Source of the DNA: JAMWZF01 sp041628615
GTDB lineage: Bacteria; Pseudomonadota; Alphaproteobacteria; Rhodobacterales; Rhodobacteraceae
DNA: 26,998 nt
Direction: 5' to 3'
Assembly (NCBI GenBank): GCA_041628615.1
Contig: JBFKOW010000026.1
Coordinates: 1 to 26,998, forward strand
The translations under genes were made by a program, and so were the position numbers. This document shows, piece by piece, positions 25,199-26,998 of this stretch; within the stretch, counting starts at the first letter, position 1, and each line of letters opens with the position of its first letter. The notes beneath the pieces are model-generated. The model did no database searches. It was given only the letters and a program-made list of their open reading frames with translations, and had not been told where the DNA came from.

Positions 25199-26983
25199 CT
25201 AGTTCTCGAAGGCCTCGACCGCCTCCGGCGCGATCTCGGGCAGCCGGAACACCTGGCCCGGATAGATCAGGTCGGGGTCGCGGATCAGGTCGCGGTTGGC
25301 GGCGTAGACTTCGACATAGAGGATGCCGCGTCCGTAGCGTTCGCGGCTGATCGCCCAGAGCGTGTTGCCCGGCTGAACCACCCGCACCGCGGCCTCGAAG
25401 CCCGGGGCGGCGGTCTCGTCGGCCAGCACCTCGGCAAGCAGGCCCGGCTCCTCGCGCTTGAACGGCGTCTCGATCCGGCTCACCACCGCGCCGGCCGCGT
25501 CCACCTCGTCGATACGCAGGGTGTAGACCCCGGTATCCACCTGCGGCAGCCCGGTGCGCCACAGCCCGTCCTGCTGGATCCGGGCAGAGGTGACGGGCCG
25601 GTTGTCGAGGTAGACCCGGACGAAGCCGTCGCCGCGCGCCCGGCCGGCCAGCACCACGTCGCCCTCCGGGTCGTAGGTGATGGTGTCGAGCGACACCGCG
25701 GTCAGGGCCTCGGGCGGGCCGTCCGACGACGCCGGCGGCTGCACGAGACGGACGCCCGAGGCATCGGCCGCGAGGATCGCCGGCGCCCGGTCCGGGACGC
25801 TGCCCGGCGGCGACAGGTCCGCCGGGCGGGCCGGAGCGGGTCCGGGCTCCGGTGCGGCGGCGAGTTGCGCCGGGATGTCGCCGGCACCGGACGGCGGCGT
25901 GTCGGCGTCCGGCAGAGTGGAAGTCGCCGAGGCCGTCTGCGACGCCGTTTCGGGCGCAGCGCTCTCACCGGTCGCCGCAACCTCGGCCCCGGTGGTGGCG
26001 GCCGGATCGGACATCGGCGCCCCGGCCCCTGCGGTTTCGGCAGCATCGGCGCCCGGGGCTTCGGGTGCCGCGGAAGGGCCGCCGCTCGCCGCCGCGGTCT
26101 CCGCGGCTTCGGATGCGGCCGGCCCGGCCGGAGAGCCGTCCGCCGCAATCGTGTCAGACCCGCGATCGTCGCCGGCGGCCGCGCCTTCGGGCTGGCGGTC
26201 CGCGACCTGCGGGTCCGCCGACGCCGCTTCGGCCGCATCCGGGTCGGGCTCGCCGGACGCCCCGGCATCGGCGGTGCGATCGGCATCCGCGTTGTCGCCG
26301 CCCGACGCGGTCTCCGGCGCCGGCTCCGGCTCGGGCGCGGCCAGGGCGGCGACCACGTCGTCGGACGCGTCCGCATCGCCGCCCGCCGGGACCTCGGGCA
26401 GTCCGAACGGGGCGATGAAGCGGTCCTCCTCCGAGGCGATGCGGGACCCGCCCGGGTCGGCGAGCAGGCTCAGGCGGCGGGGCATGTCGGAGGGCGCGAT
26501 CTCCACGAACGCCACGAATTCGCCGCCCGCCTCGGCGCCGACCCGCGCCAGCTCCTCGCCGCCGAGAAGGATCGAGACGTCCTTCCCGGCAAGGGCGCGC
26601 CCGGCGATCAGGCCCTGCCCCTCGGGCGAGACCCGCACCACGTCGAACCGGGGCGGAAGCGACGGGTCCGCATCGGCCGACGCCGCATCGCCGCCGTCGG
26701 CTTCGGCAGCGGTCTCGGCGGCCGGCCCGACGGACGCTGCGTCGGCCTCCGCACTGCCGACGTCTGGTGCGCTGGCGGCGGGCCCGGTGCCCGACTCCGT
26801 GGCAGCATCCCCCGCAGTTGCAGGCGCGGCCGCGACGACCGGCGACGCCTCGGGCGCCGGTGCGGTCGCGGATTGCGGAACCGGCGCCGGAACCGGATCG
26901 ACGCCGAACAGACGCGGTCCGAACAGCACGATCGCCAGCACGACGATGGCCGCCGCGCCCCCCATCGCAAGCAGGCGTCTCAT
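25199..26983 (-). CDS. LysM peptidoglycan-binding protein with Ig-like domains and long Ala/Pro/acidic linker
   Basis: The 594-residue protein has an N-terminal membrane anchor or uncleaved signal (residues 8-26, AAAIVVLAIVLFGPRLFG). An Ig-like module follows at about 110-175 (FDVVRVSPEGQGLIAGRAL). A low-complexity stretch of about 230 residues, rich in Ala, Pro, Asp, Glu and Ser, comes next. A second Ig-like module follows (DVVLAGRARGDGFVRVYLDN). The C-terminal LysM domain starts VVQPGNTLWAISRERYG and includes DPDLIYPGQVFRLP (about 534-581). It probably spans the periplasm from inner membrane to peptidoglycan; catalytic domains are absent. The ATG at 26981-26983 is 15 bases from the window end. 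An ATG six codons later is an alternative start. Confidence 0.88.
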   Translation of the reverse strand: MRRLLAMGGAAAIVVLAIVLFGPRLFGVDPVPAPVPQSATAPAPEASPVVAAAPATAGDAATESGTGPAASAPDVGSAEADAASVGPAAETAAEADGGDAASADADPSLPPRFDVVRVSPEGQGLIAGRALAGKDVSILLGGEELARVGAEAGGEFVAFVEIAPSDMPRRLSLLADPGGSRIASEEDRFIAPFGLPEVPAGGDADASDDVVAALAAPEPEPAPETASGGDNADADRTADAGASGEPDPDAAEAASADPQVADRQPEGAAAGDDRGSDTIAADGSPAGPAASEAAETAAASGGPSAAPEAPGADAAETAGAGAPMSDPAATTGAEVAATGESAAPETASQTASATSTLPDADTPPSGAGDIPAQLAAAPEPGPAPARPADLSPPGSVPDRAPAILAADASGVRLVQPPASSDGPPEALTAVSLDTITYDPEGDVVLAGRARGDGFVRVYLDNRPVTSARIQQDGLWRTGLPQVDTGVYTLRIDEVDAAGAVVSRIETPFKREEPGLLAEVLADETAAPGFEAAVRVVQPGNTLWAISRERYGRGILYVEVYAANRDLIRDPDLIYPGQVFRLPEIAPEAVEAFEN

Positions 26984-26998
26984 CCCGCCATGGCTCCC

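Overview
The window is a chromosomal segment of a GC-rich alphaproteobacterium, most likely Rhodobacteraceae/Paracoccaceae. The evidence is strong G/C third-position bias, the neighbourhood yajC-secD-secF / ccmABCDG / serS, the TPR protein-bamB-der trio, and two secreted proteins with the VPLPA-type C-terminal sorting signal common in Rhodobacterales. I see no rRNA, tRNA, CRISPR array, insertion sequence, integrase or phage gene. This is mainly a housekeeping region with a few accessory genes.

Layout. Positions 1-2100 (+) hold the C-terminal three quarters of aconitase A (acnA, cut by the window edge), followed by two hairpins. Positions 2203-2823 (-) hold a VPLPA-CTERM protein gene broken by one in-frame amber codon. 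Positions 2966-9858 (-) form a long same-strand block. In transcription order it is yajC, secD, secF (protein export), a TauE/SafE-type permease, an Mth938-like protein, then ccmA, ccmB, ccmC, ccmD and ccmG (cytochrome c maturation). Spacings are short and several ends overlap, so one or a few transcripts are likely. serS (+) diverges from yajC across a 337 bp gap and converges on a DUF2235 alpha/beta-hydrolase gene (-). That gene is divergent from a small tryptophan-containing TspO-related membrane protein gene (+).

Positions 13647-17173 (-) carry a TPR/YfgM-like membrane protein, a BamB-like lipoprotein and the GTPase Der. They probably form an operon linked to envelope protein export, outer-membrane assembly and ribosome biogenesis. 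Across a 327 bp intergenic region with two divergent candidate promoters lies a two-gene RND efflux operon (17501-22605, +): a periplasmic adaptor with a long coiled coil and a 1254-residue permease, overlapping by ATGA. Its promoter region carries an operator-like inverted repeat and three copies of CATGCGGA, but no regulator gene or outer-membrane channel gene lies nearby. A second VPLPA-CTERM gene (22709-23206) encodes a protein made almost wholly of a 58-residue tandem duplication. The window ends with an Atm1-type ABC exporter (-) and a LysM/Ig-like protein with a long Ala/Pro/acidic linker (-).

The points most worth a second look are the amber-split VPLPA protein, the recent tandem duplication in the second VPLPA protein, the atypical RND permease (extra hydrophobic segments and altered proton-relay residues), the regulatory cluster upstream of it, and a rare-codon patch with a substitution beside an Fe-S cysteine in acnA. 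I did not find a clear new multi-gene system.
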